From positions 1 through 60,862 of the forward strand of contig NZ_FNZU01000016.1 in NCBI RefSeq assembly GCF_900109325.1: a DNA stretch of 60,862 bases. The letters are read 5' to 3'. The notes below the pieces were generated by a model that saw only the letters and a list, made by a program, of their open reading frames with translations, searched no databases and had not been told where the DNA came from. A program made the translations under genes and the position numbers. Shown in pieces: positions 39,163 to 48,051 of the stretch. Source of the DNA: Alkalibacterium pelagium. GTDB lineage: Bacteria > Bacillota > Bacilli > Lactobacillales > Carnobacteriaceae_A. The stretch's first letter is position 1. Every line of letters starts with the position of its first letter.

Positions 39163-39702
39163 TTAATGATTGTCCACTTCAAGCTCAACAGGTTCAGATT
39201 GTGCGTATGGTGCATGAGCATCATCATAGAGAACTGCTCGAACGTCTACTGTCGCATCAGGAGCTTCCATAATCAGGTCTTGAGAATGCTGACCGGAAAT
39301 CAGTTCCCACTCATCAGCATCATCTTCCCGGCTGTACCAGTGCCAGTCATCGTAATCTGTCTCTTCTGACATGACAGCAGTCAGTTCAACCAATTCTCCA
39401 GTATGGTAATGATCGGCCATTCCTTCGATTGTTATCAGCTCTGCAACTTCTGCATCGGCTTCATCATGATCATCGTGCTCTTCTTCATCTTGTGCATCCA
39501 TATCTGCTGTTTCTTCAGTTTCTGTGTCTTCATCACTGTCTTCTTCAGTTTCAGCTTCATCAGCAAGCTCGTCTTCGGTTTCCTCTTCTTCAGCCACATC
39601 AGTTGTGTTTTCTTCTACACCTTCATTATCTGCTGTATCACAAGCTGCTAAGTATAGACTCATTAGTGCAATTCCAGAAAGTTTCACCCATTTATTCAAC
39701 AC
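39163..39702 (-). CDS. Acidic lipoprotein with HYHTG domain, zinc-locus partner
   Basis: 179 residues. Signal peptide with lipobox LAAC (Cys21), a highly acidic linker of about 65 residues with HDDHDE near its end, then a ~88-residue domain (ITIEGMADHYHTGELVELTAV ... DDWHWYSRE ... EWELISGQ ... VDVRAVLYDD ... AQSEPVELEVDNH) that aligns along its length with the insert in ZnuA. Preceded by its own Zur box and promoter, so zinc-repressed. Likely surface-exposed zinc binding or delivery to ZnuA; that is inference. Strong RBS AGGAGG. Confidence 0.85.
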   Translation of the reverse strand: MLNKWVKLSGIALMSLYLAACDTADNEGVEENTTDVAEEEETEDELADEAETEEDSDEDTETEETADMDAQDEEEHDDHDEADAEVAELITIEGMADHYHTGELVELTAVMSEETDYDDWHWYSREDDADEWELISGQHSQDLIMEAPDATVDVRAVLYDDAHAPYAQSEPVELEVDNH

Positions 39703-39723
39703 ATTTATTCCTCCTATTTAAGT

Positions 39724-39746
39724 AAATCGTAACTGTTACGTTTTAC
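39724..39746 (-). promoter_or_regulatory. Zur box upstream of the zinc-locus lipoprotein
   Basis: AAATCGTAACTGTTACGTTTT-type element, core CGTAAC-T-GTTACG (39728-39740) a perfect palindrome, 22 bp upstream of the ATG. Confidence 0.82.
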
Positions 39747-39775
39747 ATTTAACCATGTGGGACACTTGATGTCAA
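39747..39775 (-). promoter_or_regulatory. Promoter of the zinc-locus lipoprotein
   Basis: -35 TTGACA (39770-39775) and -10 TTAAAT (39747-39752) with a 17-bp spacer. The Zur box begins right after the -10, so Zur binding would block initiation. Confidence 0.7.
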
Positions 39776-40050
39776 CCACCTTTTTATAAAAACTTTTATT
39801 ACACCTCGCACTTAACAGACAAATTTCCATGATCACGGAGGATTCAAGGTGGGTATTGGAATTACTTCAGGCATAAGAAAAGAGCTGCTTTTCTGTGCAG
39901 CTCTTTCTTTTTCCAGTCACTTAGTTTTTTGGGCAGGGTAAAGAGTCCAGTCTGAATTTTCTTTTAATAATATAGGGCTGTATACCATAGTCTAAATGCT
40001 TAACTAGTCTCATTTGAGTCATGAGACTAGAGGGACAGCAACATGAATTT
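39776..40050 (-). other. Gap between the zinc locus and ispE, with two hairpins
   Basis: No gene seen. Hairpin 1: AAAGAGCTGC/GCAGCTCTTT (39879-39888 with 39897-39906), with T runs on both sides, a likely terminator for ispE. Hairpin 2: CTAGTCTCA/TGAGACTAG (40004-40012 with 40022-40030), a perfect 9-bp stem without a T tract. Confidence 0.6.
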
Positions 40051-40899
40051 TTAACTGATCGTACGTACTAAGTACACTTCCTCGCAGAACCCTTTAAGGC
40101 CATTGACTATTCGGCGCGCTTTGGACAAATTTTGTGTCAGCCCATAAACAGTCGGACCTGTTCCGCTCATCAAGGCAGTATCTGCACCAAAACTGCTCAT
40201 CTTTTCTTTGATTTCCTTTATCATAGGATTTTGTGTGACAGCTTTCTCTTCCAGTGCATTACCAGTTGCTTTGATGATACGCTGATAATCTGACTGGATT
40301 ACTGCTTCTTTCATTTCTTTTACATCAAAAACAGGCAGAGATTCAACATCAAGGTCTTTAAAGACTGTCCAGCTGGATATCCCTTTTGGCGGCTTGACAA
40401 TGATCACCCAGGCATGGGGAAAAGAAGGAACGGGTTCAACTTTTTCGCCTTTCCCAGTGACATAAGCAGTCTGACCATACACACAGAAAGGAACATCCGA
40501 CCCGATCTGCTCCCCCAGTTCAGCCAGTTCATCGAGAGTCAAGTCAAGTTCCCATAATCGATTGAGTGCCCTTAAAGTGGCTGCAGCATCAGTACTGCCT
40601 CCCCCGAGACCGGCTGCAATCGGTATATGTTTATCAATGAACATATCTGCACCATATCTGACCCCATATGTGCGCTTCAGAAGAAGGGCAGTTTTGTATA
40701 CTATATTTTTTTCATTAAGCGGCATAAATGAACTGGAAGAATCCAGAGTGATAGCCTCTTCAGTCAGCTTGAATGTCAATCTGTCCGCAAGATCTACAGG
40801 TGTCATGACCATTTCCATCTCATGAAAGCCATCTGGTCGTTTACTCAAGACATTCAGACAGACATTGATTTTAGCAGGGGCTTTTTCATACTCTTCCAT
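40051..40899 (-). CDS. ispE: 4-diphosphocytidyl-2-C-methyl-D-erythritol kinase (IspE)
   Basis: GHMP kinase that phosphorylates CDP-methylerythritol in the MEP isoprenoid pathway. About 282 residues. Motifs: APAKINVCLNV at the N terminus, PIAAGLGGGSTDAAATLRALN (ATP loop) and MSGTGPTVYGL near the C terminus. ATG at 40899 preceded by AGGAGG. Sits next to veg, as in Bacillus. Many lactic acid bacteria keep this gene while using the mevalonate route, so the true substrate may differ. Confidence 0.9.
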   Translation of the reverse strand: MEEYEKAPAKINVCLNVLSKRPDGFHEMEMVMTPVDLADRLTFKLTEEAITLDSSSSFMPLNEKNIVYKTALLLKRTYGVRYGADMFIDKHIPIAAGLGGGSTDAAATLRALNRLWELDLTLDELAELGEQIGSDVPFCVYGQTAYVTGKGEKVEPVPSFPHAWVIIVKPPKGISSWTVFKDLDVESLPVFDVKEMKEAVIQSDYQRIIKATGNALEEKAVTQNPMIKEIKEKMSSFGADTALMSGTGPTVYGLTQNLSKARRIVNGLKGFCEEVYLVRTIS

Positions 40900-41016
40900 T
40901 ACATCCCTCCTCATGCAAATCTGATTCTTTCTCTATTGTAGAACAGTCAGGCAATATTTTAAAAAGATAACCTTTACACTGAGGGAAGCTCATTACTCAT
41001 GGCCTGTCTGAGGGCA

Positions 41017-41050
41017 TAAAAAAAGTAGTATAATGTGACATTATACTACG
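41017..41050 (-). terminator. Terminator after veg
   Basis: Perfect 11-bp stem GTAGTATAATG/CATTATACTAC around TCA (41025-41035 with 41039-41049), followed by TTTTTTT on the minus strand. Confidence 0.93.
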
Positions 41051-41058
41051 ATCTATTG

Positions 41059-41316
41059 CTAGTTTAAGATAACTTCTCTTTCATCTTCAAATTCCAGTTC
41101 GACTGAATGTGTCAGTACGTCCGTGTAGCTGTATGAGACGCGCTCGACCGCGTTCTCGTCCTGATCGAGTTCTACAACAAAAACCGCAGGGTACGTATCA
41201 GTTAAAATTCCTTTGCGTTCTGTCGTCTTCTTTCTTCCCGCCTGGGCAATCAGTGTAATTTCTTTTCCAATGTGACTGTCCAAGTTTTTCTTGATGCTAG
41301 CTAAAGTAGTTGGCAT
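41059..41316 (-). CDS. veg: Veg family protein
   Basis: 85 residues, the usual size. Family pattern: [31 protein letters not shown], then [17 protein letters not shown] and [10 protein letters not shown]. In Bacillus Veg stimulates biofilm genes by opposing SinR; SinR-type control is not evident in this window. Good RBS (GAGGTGAG). Neighbour of ispE and ksgA as in Bacillus, here with thiW inserted between veg and ksgA. Own terminator. Confidence 0.93.
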   Translation of the reverse strand: MPTTLASIKKNLDSHIGKEITLIAQAGRKKTTERKGILTDTYPAVFVVELDQDENAVERVSYSYTDVLTHSVELEFEDEREVILN

Positions 41317-41520
41317 AATCGACTCACCTCACAAAGTATTAACTATACTATAACACAAAAAGACGAAAATTGTAAGGATTCTTTGAAAATAAAGATAGGA
41401 TTCCCTTGAATCATTAAAAGAAAATGAGTGTAGGAAACCCTATATTTTAAAGTTTTTTTACTGTTTCCCGTGAATTAATTACTAAAAAATCATGAGAAGG
41501 CCAATTGAAAATGTTCGGCT

Positions 41521-42042
41521 TTACTGCTCGTTCTCTATATCCTGTAAAGACAGAAGTCTGGAAAAAGCACTGGACTTTTTCATCTGATACGCGAGAATCA
41601 CTCCGGCAATGGTTCCGATCAGTGCACTGATGAAAAAAACCGGAACGAATCCGAACAATGCAGCTTCTGCATCAAGAAACAGTCTCGCGACAGGATAACT
41701 CGCCAATGCACCTAAAACACCTGTACCGACCAGTTCACCAGCCCCTAAAAGATAAAACTTCTTCCCTTTTCTGTACAGGTAGCCTGACAGAAACGCTCCG
41801 ATCATGCTGCCTGGAAAAGCAAGCAGTGAACCTGTCCCTGTTATGTTTCTCAATACAGAAACGCCAAATGCCTGTGCGAGACTGTACCAGGGCCCCAGAA
41901 GAAAACTGACTATAATATTCATAAAATGCTGAAATGGTGCGGCTCTGACGAATCCCAGAGGAATGATAATCAGACTTCCTCCAATATAGCCGATTGCAAT
42001 GCATAGTGCAGTAAAAACTAGTGCCAGCGTACGTTTGTTCAT
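41521..42042 (-). CDS. thiW: Thiamine-precursor (hydroxyethylthiazole) transporter component ThiW
   Basis: About 173 residues with five or so hydrophobic segments, like S components of ECF transporters. ThiW features: GYIGGSLIIIPLGFVRAAPFQHFMNI and LRNITGTGSLLAFPGSMIGAFLSG. Expected to bring in the thiazole moiety for thiamine salvage with a shared ECF module encoded elsewhere. The TPP riboswitch directly upstream supports the assignment strongly. ATG at 42042, nine bases after AAAGGA. No thiM/thiD/thiE next to it, and it interrupts the conserved veg-ksgA neighbourhood. Confidence 0.92.
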   Translation of the reverse strand: MNKRTLALVFTALCIAIGYIGGSLIIIPLGFVRAAPFQHFMNIIVSFLLGPWYSLAQAFGVSVLRNITGTGSLLAFPGSMIGAFLSGYLYRKGKKFYLLGAGELVGTGVLGALASYPVARLFLDAEAALFGFVPVFFISALIGTIAGVILAYQMKKSSAFSRLLSLQDIENEQ

Positions 42043-42068
42043 TTTCATTCTTCCTTTCTTTATCTGCA

Positions 42069-42114
42069 CAAAAAAAACACTTCCCTTAACTGGATGCATT
42101 AAGGCGGAAGTGTA
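42069..42114 (-). terminator. Riboswitch-controlled attenuator before thiW
   Basis: Stem ACACTTCC/GGAAGTGT (42077-42084 with 42106-42113), with inner CTTAA/TTAAG, followed by TTTTTTTTG on the minus strand. Lies between the TPP aptamer and the thiW start, so it is the expression platform. Confidence 0.88.
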
Positions 42115-42202
42115 GATAGGCAGAATGAAAAAGCGGTCTGTCAGTATTGACAATGGTCTTGGCCGAAACGGTCCCGAGCCCCATACTTTTTCATACTTCA
42201 CC

Positions 42203-42302
42203 CATTCCCTCCGCTGGTATCATCCAGTTCAGGTAACGACAGATCAGTACGATCTGTTAGGGATAAGGCTTATTCGCCACTTTCAGAACTACTCACGGAA
42301 TG
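42203..42302 (-). promoter_or_regulatory. TPP riboswitch (THI element)
   Basis: The minus strand has the diagnostic 3' half ACCTGAACTGGATGATACC followed by AGCGGAGGGAA. A P1 stem CATTCC/GGAATG closes the structure (42297-42302 with 42203-42208). The 5' half reads GTGAGTAGTTCTGAAAG in place of the usual GGGUGC...CUGAGA, and a 6-bp hairpin CAGATC/GATCTG extends one helix. TPP binding should favour the downstream terminator. Confidence 0.88.
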
Positions 42303-42371
42303 CTGTCCGCCAAGAACTCTCCCAGGGTCAATGTATTTAATTGTGTAATAAGTTATTCCCTGTTAAGGGTA

Positions 42372-43274
42372 CTATTTTTTATCCTCGAATACAAGATTCA
42401 AGTCAGACAAGGCATTTGCCAGTAGGGCAAACTCATCTATGTTGAGCGTCTCGCCTCTTCGCTTTGGATCGATTTCAGCTTGTTCGAGAGCCTTAGCAAG
42501 AACTTCTTTCGTATGCTCATCTTTTCCTAAAACACTTGTCAGATTGTTCCATAATGTTTTTCTTCTCTGAACAAAAGCAGACCGGACGAGTCTAAAGAAC
42601 AAGGTCTCGTCTTTCAATTCAGTAAGCCTTGTCGATTTTTTAGTCAGCTTGATGATTGCCGACTCAACATTCGGCTGGGGCATGAAGACCGTTTTAGGGA
42701 CCGTAAAGGCAATCTCTGCATCCATGTAGTATTGGACAGCTATTGAGAGCGACCCATAGGCTTTCGTACTTGGAGATGCCGATATGCGGCTGGCTACTTC
42801 TTTCTGCATCATCATAACCATACGGTCAATATGCATGCCTGCTTCCAGAAAACGCATAATGATCGGTGTTGTAATATAATATGGAAGGTTGGCTACGAGA
42901 ACAACTTCTTCTGCCTCGCTCAGATACTCTGCTTCAAATGCCTTGAGATCCACTTTCAGAACATCTGAATGGATTATATCGATATTCTTATAAGCGGACA
43001 AGGTATCATCAAGGACGGGAATCAGCCGGTCATCGATTTCAAAAGCTATGACCTTTTTAGCTTTTTTTGCCAGTTGCTCGGTCAGCGCTCCGATTCCCGG
43101 ACCGACTTCGATCACAGTTGTTTTCTTTGTGACCTCTCCAGTCTTGACAATTTTACCAAGGATATTCGTGTCCACAATGAAATTCTGTCCCAGGCTTTTT
43201 TTGGCGGATAGGTCATATTTGCTTAATATCTCTGCTGTTCTCACAGGAGTTGCTATTTCTCTATATTCATTCAT
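42372..43274 (-). CDS. rsmA: 16S rRNA dimethyladenosine transferase (KsgA/RsmA)
   Basis: Dimethylates two adjacent adenines near the 3' end of 16S rRNA during 30S maturation. About 300 residues. QNFIVDTNILGKIV at the N terminus, SAM motif VIEVGPGIGALTEQLA, catalytic NLPYYITTPI. ATG at 43274, preceded by GAGAGG and overlapping the rnmV stop by 8 bp. Part of the tatD-rnmV-ksgA operon. Functionally tied to RNase M5 as an rRNA maturation factor. Confidence 0.96.
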   Translation of the reverse strand: MNEYREIATPVRTAEILSKYDLSAKKSLGQNFIVDTNILGKIVKTGEVTKKTTVIEVGPGIGALTEQLAKKAKKVIAFEIDDRLIPVLDDTLSAYKNIDIIHSDVLKVDLKAFEAEYLSEAEEVVLVANLPYYITTPIIMRFLEAGMHIDRMVMMMQKEVASRISASPSTKAYGSLSIAVQYYMDAEIAFTVPKTVFMPQPNVESAIIKLTKKSTRLTELKDETLFFRLVRSAFVQRRKTLWNNLTSVLGKDEHTKEVLAKALEQAEIDPKRRGETLNIDEFALLANALSDLNLVFEDKK

Positions 43275-43836
43275 GGGCTGATTCCTCTCTGATCTCTTCA
43301 AGTGCATCTGCTACTTCTTTCTCCGTAATCCCGAACATATTCAGTCGTTTTTCCAGCTGCTTTCCATTAGTATAGCCGATGCGCAGACGATTCCCCAATT
43401 TTTCTCTCAGCAGACGGGCATCTGATGTGCCGATAAGGTTCTGGCTGATCAGAAAAGACTTGGTTACTGTCGGGACGCTGTCGATTCTTTCTTCCACTAC
43501 CTTGTCCAAAGCCTCTCTTATGGCGGGTACAGATGCATGTTCAATCCCTATGCTTTCACCAGTCTTCCCTTTCTTCCTTGCTTCATCTTTAGTAAGAAAG
43601 GCGTGTTTGACTCCAGGTATCTGTCGAGAAATAATTTTCCTGATCTGTTCCCCAGGACCGTCCGGGTCAGTAAAGACGATGACGCCACGTGTTTCATGCG
43701 CATGCTCAATCTGAGCTAGGGTCAGGTCGTTGATCGCCGATCCATTGGTTTCGATCGTGTCACATTCAACCGCCATTTTCAGGCGCTTTGTATCATCTCT
43801 GCCCTCAACAACTATAATTTCTTTTATTTTTTCCAC
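43267..43836 (-). CDS. rnmV: Ribonuclease M5
   Basis: Matures the 5S rRNA ends. 189 residues. N-terminal Toprim domain: IIVVEGRDDTKRLK and VIVFTDPDGPGEQIRK carry the acidic metal ligands. The C-terminal half binds the 5S-L18 substrate. GTG start with AAGGGG eight bases upstream, only 4 bp after tatD, and it overlaps ksgA, so the three genes form an operon. Confidence 0.95.
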   Translation of the reverse strand: MEKIKEIIVVEGRDDTKRLKMAVECDTIETNGSAINDLTLAQIEHAHETRGVIVFTDPDGPGEQIRKIISRQIPGVKHAFLTKDEARKKGKTGESIGIEHASVPAIREALDKVVEERIDSVPTVTKSFLISQNLIGTSDARLLREKLGNRLRIGYTNGKQLEKRLNMFGITEKEVADALEEIREESAHE

Positions 43837-43840
43837 TCGG

Positions 43841-44611
43841 CTACCCCTTCAGCTTGAATAAATCACGTGCATTCTCAGTGGTCAGTCGAGCAACTTCCTC
43901 AAAGGGTATCTGTCTCAATGAAGCTATTTCTTCTGCCACATACCGTACATATGCCGGTTCATTTCGCTTGCCTCTGTTCGGCATCGGAGCAAGATATGGG
44001 GCGTCCGTCTCAACAAGCAGTTTGTCTGCCGGGACATGCCGGGCGACCTCCTTGACTTCCGGTGCATTTTTAAAGGTGACGACTCCACTCAAAGAGATGT
44101 GCATACCGATATCAAGAAATTTTTCCATCCAGTAGGTATCCAAATTGAAGCTATGCATAATTCCGCCAGTATCACCGGCATGTTCCTCTTTCAACACCTT
44201 ATACGTATCTTCAGTCGCTTCACGGTTATGGATACTGATCGGTAGATTCAGCTCTTTTGCCACACGGACCTGACGACGAAACACATCCTGCTGAACGGAT
44301 TTAGGCGCTGTGTCCCAATAGTAATCCAGACCCATTTCACCCATGGCTACAACGGTCTCATCCGACAGTCTGTCGATCAGATATGCTTCCACTTCATCGG
44401 AGTATGTCCCGGCCTCAGTAGGGTGCCAGCCAATAATGGCATAGAGCCTGTCATGCGTATGAGTCAGTTCCAGGGCTTTATCGATCGTCGGATAATCGAA
44501 TCCGACAATCGCCATCTGGTCTACCCCGTTTTCATGGGCTCTTTTTATTATCTCGTTTTCTTCACCTTTAAATTTATCTACATTAATGTGTGTATGTGTA
44601 TCAAATAACAT
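43841..44611 (-). CDS. tatD: TatD family metal-dependent hydrolase / DNase
   Basis: 256 residues, TIM-barrel amidohydrolase fold. Metal ligands visible in DTHTHINVDKF (N terminus), GEMGLDYYWD, PISIHNREA, GIMHSFN and VETDAPYLAP. Family members act as Mg-dependent 3'-5' exonucleases or D-aminoacyl-tRNA-type hydrolases; the exact role here is unknown. First gene of the tatD-rnmV-ksgA operon, downstream of metG, which ends in its own terminator. Confidence 0.93.
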   Translation of the reverse strand: MLFDTHTHINVDKFKGEENEIIKRAHENGVDQMAIVGFDYPTIDKALELTHTHDRLYAIIGWHPTEAGTYSDEVEAYLIDRLSDETVVAMGEMGLDYYWDTAPKSVQQDVFRRQVRVAKELNLPISIHNREATEDTYKVLKEEHAGDTGGIMHSFNLDTYWMEKFLDIGMHISLSGVVTFKNAPEVKEVARHVPADKLLVETDAPYLAPMPNRGKRNEPAYVRYVAEEIASLRQIPFEEVARLTTENARDLFKLKG

Positions 44612-44670
44612 CTCATTTATCCTTCCTGTATGCTTCTTTGTCTGTCATCCTGTTCAGAATACACTATCCT

Positions 44671-44722
44671 CAAAAAAATTCCAATAAAGCAGGTTGATCA
44701 CTCACCGCTTTACTGGAATTTT
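44671..44722 (-). terminator. Terminator after metG
   Basis: 12-bp stem TTCCAGTAAAGC/GCTTTATTGGAA with one mismatch (44707-44718 with 44679-44690), then TTTTTTT on the minus strand. Confidence 0.9.
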
Positions 44723-44733
44723 TGACTGTCAGA

Positions 44734-46800
<2,067 letters not shown>

Positions 46801-46853
46801 TCATGTATACTTGATTAGTATAGCACAGCTCATATCGCTGAAAAAGTTCAGGT

Positions 46854-47678
46854 TTAGATTAGACCGAAGTGTTTTAACCCTTTGGCTATTCCGTCCTGAT
46901 CTACTGGTGCCGTTACATAATCTGCGGCCTTTTTTATTTCGTCCCATCCGTTGCCCATCGCAACTCCTGTATTGACATAATCCAGCATTTCCTTGTCATT
47001 CGGGCTGTCTCCGAATGCATAGGTATCTTTCTGATCGAGGTTGAGCTTCTCCAGAAACTTCTGAATTCCTACAGCTTTGGAAATCCCTTCACTGATAATA
47101 TCAACCGTGTAGTGATTGGAACGTGCAAAGTGCAGCTCCGGAAATTCTTTACTGTAATGCTTCTCTTCATCCATGGATGTTTCCAGGATAACCTGATAGA
47201 TCGGCTTACCTTCATATTCTTCTCGATTAGGCGGTTTTCTGATCAGACGCTTGAACAGCGACAGCTGGAGGTGTCCTGGTATGATCTTGCCCAGCCCTTT
47301 AAGAACTGTCCACACAGAACTTCTTTTAGCCAGAGAAACGATCGAGTTGCTGAAGATATCCTTCGCTCCACAGAGAATGATCCCGTTTTTGCGTTCCACT
47401 GCTTTCTCAGTCAGACGATCTACAGTCTCTTTCTGAATAGGATTATGAAAAATCACTTCCCCTTCATGCATGACAAGCTGACCGTTCATTGCAATATAGC
47501 TTTCGATGCCGAGCTCCTGTCTGATTTCTTCAATGAGAATCGGTGCCCGTCCTGTAGCAATCACAGGAATGACATCATTTTTTTTCAGCTGATCGATGGC
47601 TTTCTTTGCAGATTCAGGGATGGTATTACGTTTAGTCACTAATGTTCCGTCTATATCAAAAAATACGATTTTAGTCAT
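46854..47678 (-). CDS. Cof-type HAD superfamily phosphatase
   Basis: 274 residues. HAD motif I FFDIDGTLVTKRN at the N terminus, motif II VIATGR, motif III Lys region, and motif IV YAFGDSPNDKEMLDYV. The cap is of the Cof (C2B) type. Such enzymes dephosphorylate sugar phosphates, PLP or flavin precursors; the substrate is not predictable. Sits between metG and an inverted-repeat element; a moderate RBS (AAAGGAAAG) lies rather far upstream. Confidence 0.9.
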   Translation of the reverse strand: MTKIVFFDIDGTLVTKRNTIPESAKKAIDQLKKNDVIPVIATGRAPILIEEIRQELGIESYIAMNGQLVMHEGEVIFHNPIQKETVDRLTEKAVERKNGIILCGAKDIFSNSIVSLAKRSSVWTVLKGLGKIIPGHLQLSLFKRLIRKPPNREEYEGKPIYQVILETSMDEEKHYSKEFPELHFARSNHYTVDIISEGISKAVGIQKFLEKLNLDQKDTYAFGDSPNDKEMLDYVNTGVAMGNGWDEIKKAADYVTAPVDQDGIAKGLKHFGLI

Positions 47679-47760
47679 CTGAGCCGCTCACTTTCCTTTC
47701 AACTTCCTTATTATTGTATCACGTATTGCTTTCTGTATGTATGATTATGGAAAGAAAAGC

Positions 47761-47867
47761 GGAACAAGTCCGCCCTGACACCTTCAAAAAATAGTGGGTG
47801 TGGCCCTGAATGAGCATCCTGCGCAATGGGTCCACCCATCTTTTTTTGAACGGTGTCAGACTTGTCC
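47761..47867. repeat. Imperfect long inverted repeat (MITE- or BOX-like element)
   Basis: Left arm 47761-47806 (GGAACAAGTCCGCCCTGACA..., ending GTGGCCC) pairs with right arm 47828-47867 (GGGTCCACCCATC... ending GTCAGACTTGTCC), about 35 paired bases with small bulges around a ~21-nt loop. No ORF. It lies between the HAD gene and the GH31 terminator. No target duplication is evident. Confidence 0.7.
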
Positions 47868-47983
47868 TTACAAGTTGTAGTGCTTTAGCTCGTACAACTA
47901 TTGTTGAGATCGACCGAGTGCTAGCGAGTAGTGTAGCTAGACAGTATCAATTACTGTTTAGCCATTGTTTTTATACTCAAAAG
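47868..47983. other. Structured intergenic sequence next to the inverted repeat
   Basis: Contains several short inverted repeats: GTTGTA/TACAAC, CTAG...CTAG and ACAGTA/TACTGT (47941-47957). No coding frame is credible. It may belong to the same element as 47761-47867, or be the 3' flank of the GH31 gene. Confidence 0.35.
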
Positions 47984-48031
47984 AAAAAGCCATTCTTCTC
48001 TGGTCTATACCCAGAAACAAGAATGACTTCT
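47984..48031 (-). terminator. Terminator after the GH31 gene
   Basis: Minus-strand stem AGTCATTCTTGTTTCTGG / CCAGAGAAGAATGGCT with small mismatches, followed by TTTTTC. Confidence 0.85.
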
Positions 48032-48051
48032 TTTCTTTATATCCGCTTCAT

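Noticed and set aside
39403-39725. Plus-strand frames rich in Phe/Cys/Leu/His opposite the zinc-locus lipoprotein
   Set aside because: They are the complement of Asp/Glu codon runs (GAA/GAT), a known artefact opposite acidic proteins.
40004-40030. A terminator at the CTAGTCTCA/TGAGACTAG hairpin downstream of ispE
   Set aside because: The stem is perfect but no T tract follows on either strand; the hairpin at 39879-39906 is a better terminator.
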